From an uncultured Verrucomicrobiota bacterium (lineage in GTDB: Bacteria; Verrucomicrobiota; Verrucomicrobiia; Limisphaerales; UBA8199), in the NCBI GenBank assembly GCA_903873945.1, contig CAIQQM010000011.1:1-53817 (forward strand): a stretch of 53,817 nt of DNA, in the 5' to 3' direction. Shown piece after piece: positions 52,580-53,817 of the stretch. Under the pieces are notes generated by a model. It had not been told where the DNA came from, made no database searches, and worked only from the letters and a program-made list of their open reading frames with translations. Position 1 is the first letter of the stretch. Each line of letters begins with the position of its first letter. The position numbers were made by a program, and so were the translations under genes.

Positions 52580-53817
<1,238 letters not shown>

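Overview
The window looks like a chromosomal segment of a Verrucomicrobiota bacterium, most likely the Pedosphaera/Limisphaerales side of the phylum. The lineage call is inference. It rests on a 52-residue small basic protein typical of Verrucomicrobiota/Chlamydiota (30414-30572), a DapL-type diaminopimelate aminotransferase, several short conserved proteins I recall mainly from Verrucomicrobia (3608, 26829, 33383), didermic envelope genes (YidC with a periplasmic domain, Wza, an outer-membrane barrel) and a G+C-rich base composition. Nearly everything is ordinary single-copy chromosomal coding on both strands.

Layout. Positions 1-2060 (minus) hold a decaying phage structural block: an intact major capsid protein, a frameshifted gp36-like gene, a head/tail gene cut by the window edge, and the tail of another gene next to a hexamer repeat. 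2104-6618 has an orphan gene, a HAD hydrolase, murJ and a FUN14-like membrane protein. 7056-10217 is the rpmH-rnpA-yidD-yidC-khpB cluster. 10230-13565 is nucleoside salvage (amn, pnp, cdd) with a MoeB-rhodanese fusion. 13623-15146 is a hybrid kinase whose phospho-acceptor His is missing. 15170-19455 holds an M29 peptidase, a lipoprotein, mazG and proB. 19552-23209 has a Sel1-repeat protein and a compact minus-strand signalling operon (HEAT repeats, receiver-DUF4388, Roadblock-like). 23369-31349 carries peptidases, an alpha/beta hydrolase, dapL, a CBM48 mini-protein, the small basic protein and a pseudouridine synthase. 31359-35301 has an SH3b protein, folD, a DUF6941-like protein and a membrane protein. 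35337-41256 is an envelope/exopolysaccharide export group (LysM-TPR lipoprotein, outer-membrane barrel, Wzc-like tyrosine kinase, Wza, FHA protein). The window ends with purH, fba, a giant sedolisin-type secreted protease (44167-49659) and dnaK-groES-groEL, the last cut by the window end.

How the genes work together. The ribosomal/RNase P/membrane-insertase cluster and the chaperone cluster are housekeeping. Amn, Pnp, Cdd, PurH and FolD cover purine and pyrimidine salvage, late purine synthesis and one-carbon supply. The 36546-41256 genes form a polysaccharide export machine: kinase/co-polymerase, outer-membrane export protein, barrel, and a membrane-anchored FHA protein that may sense it.

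No clearly new defence or mobile system is visible. The best candidates for unusual biology are the HEAT/receiver/Roadblock operon, the His-less hybrid kinase, the FHA protein with a substituted phosphopeptide-binding serine, the in-frame open stretch after the M29 peptidase stop, and the repeat-built sedolisin.
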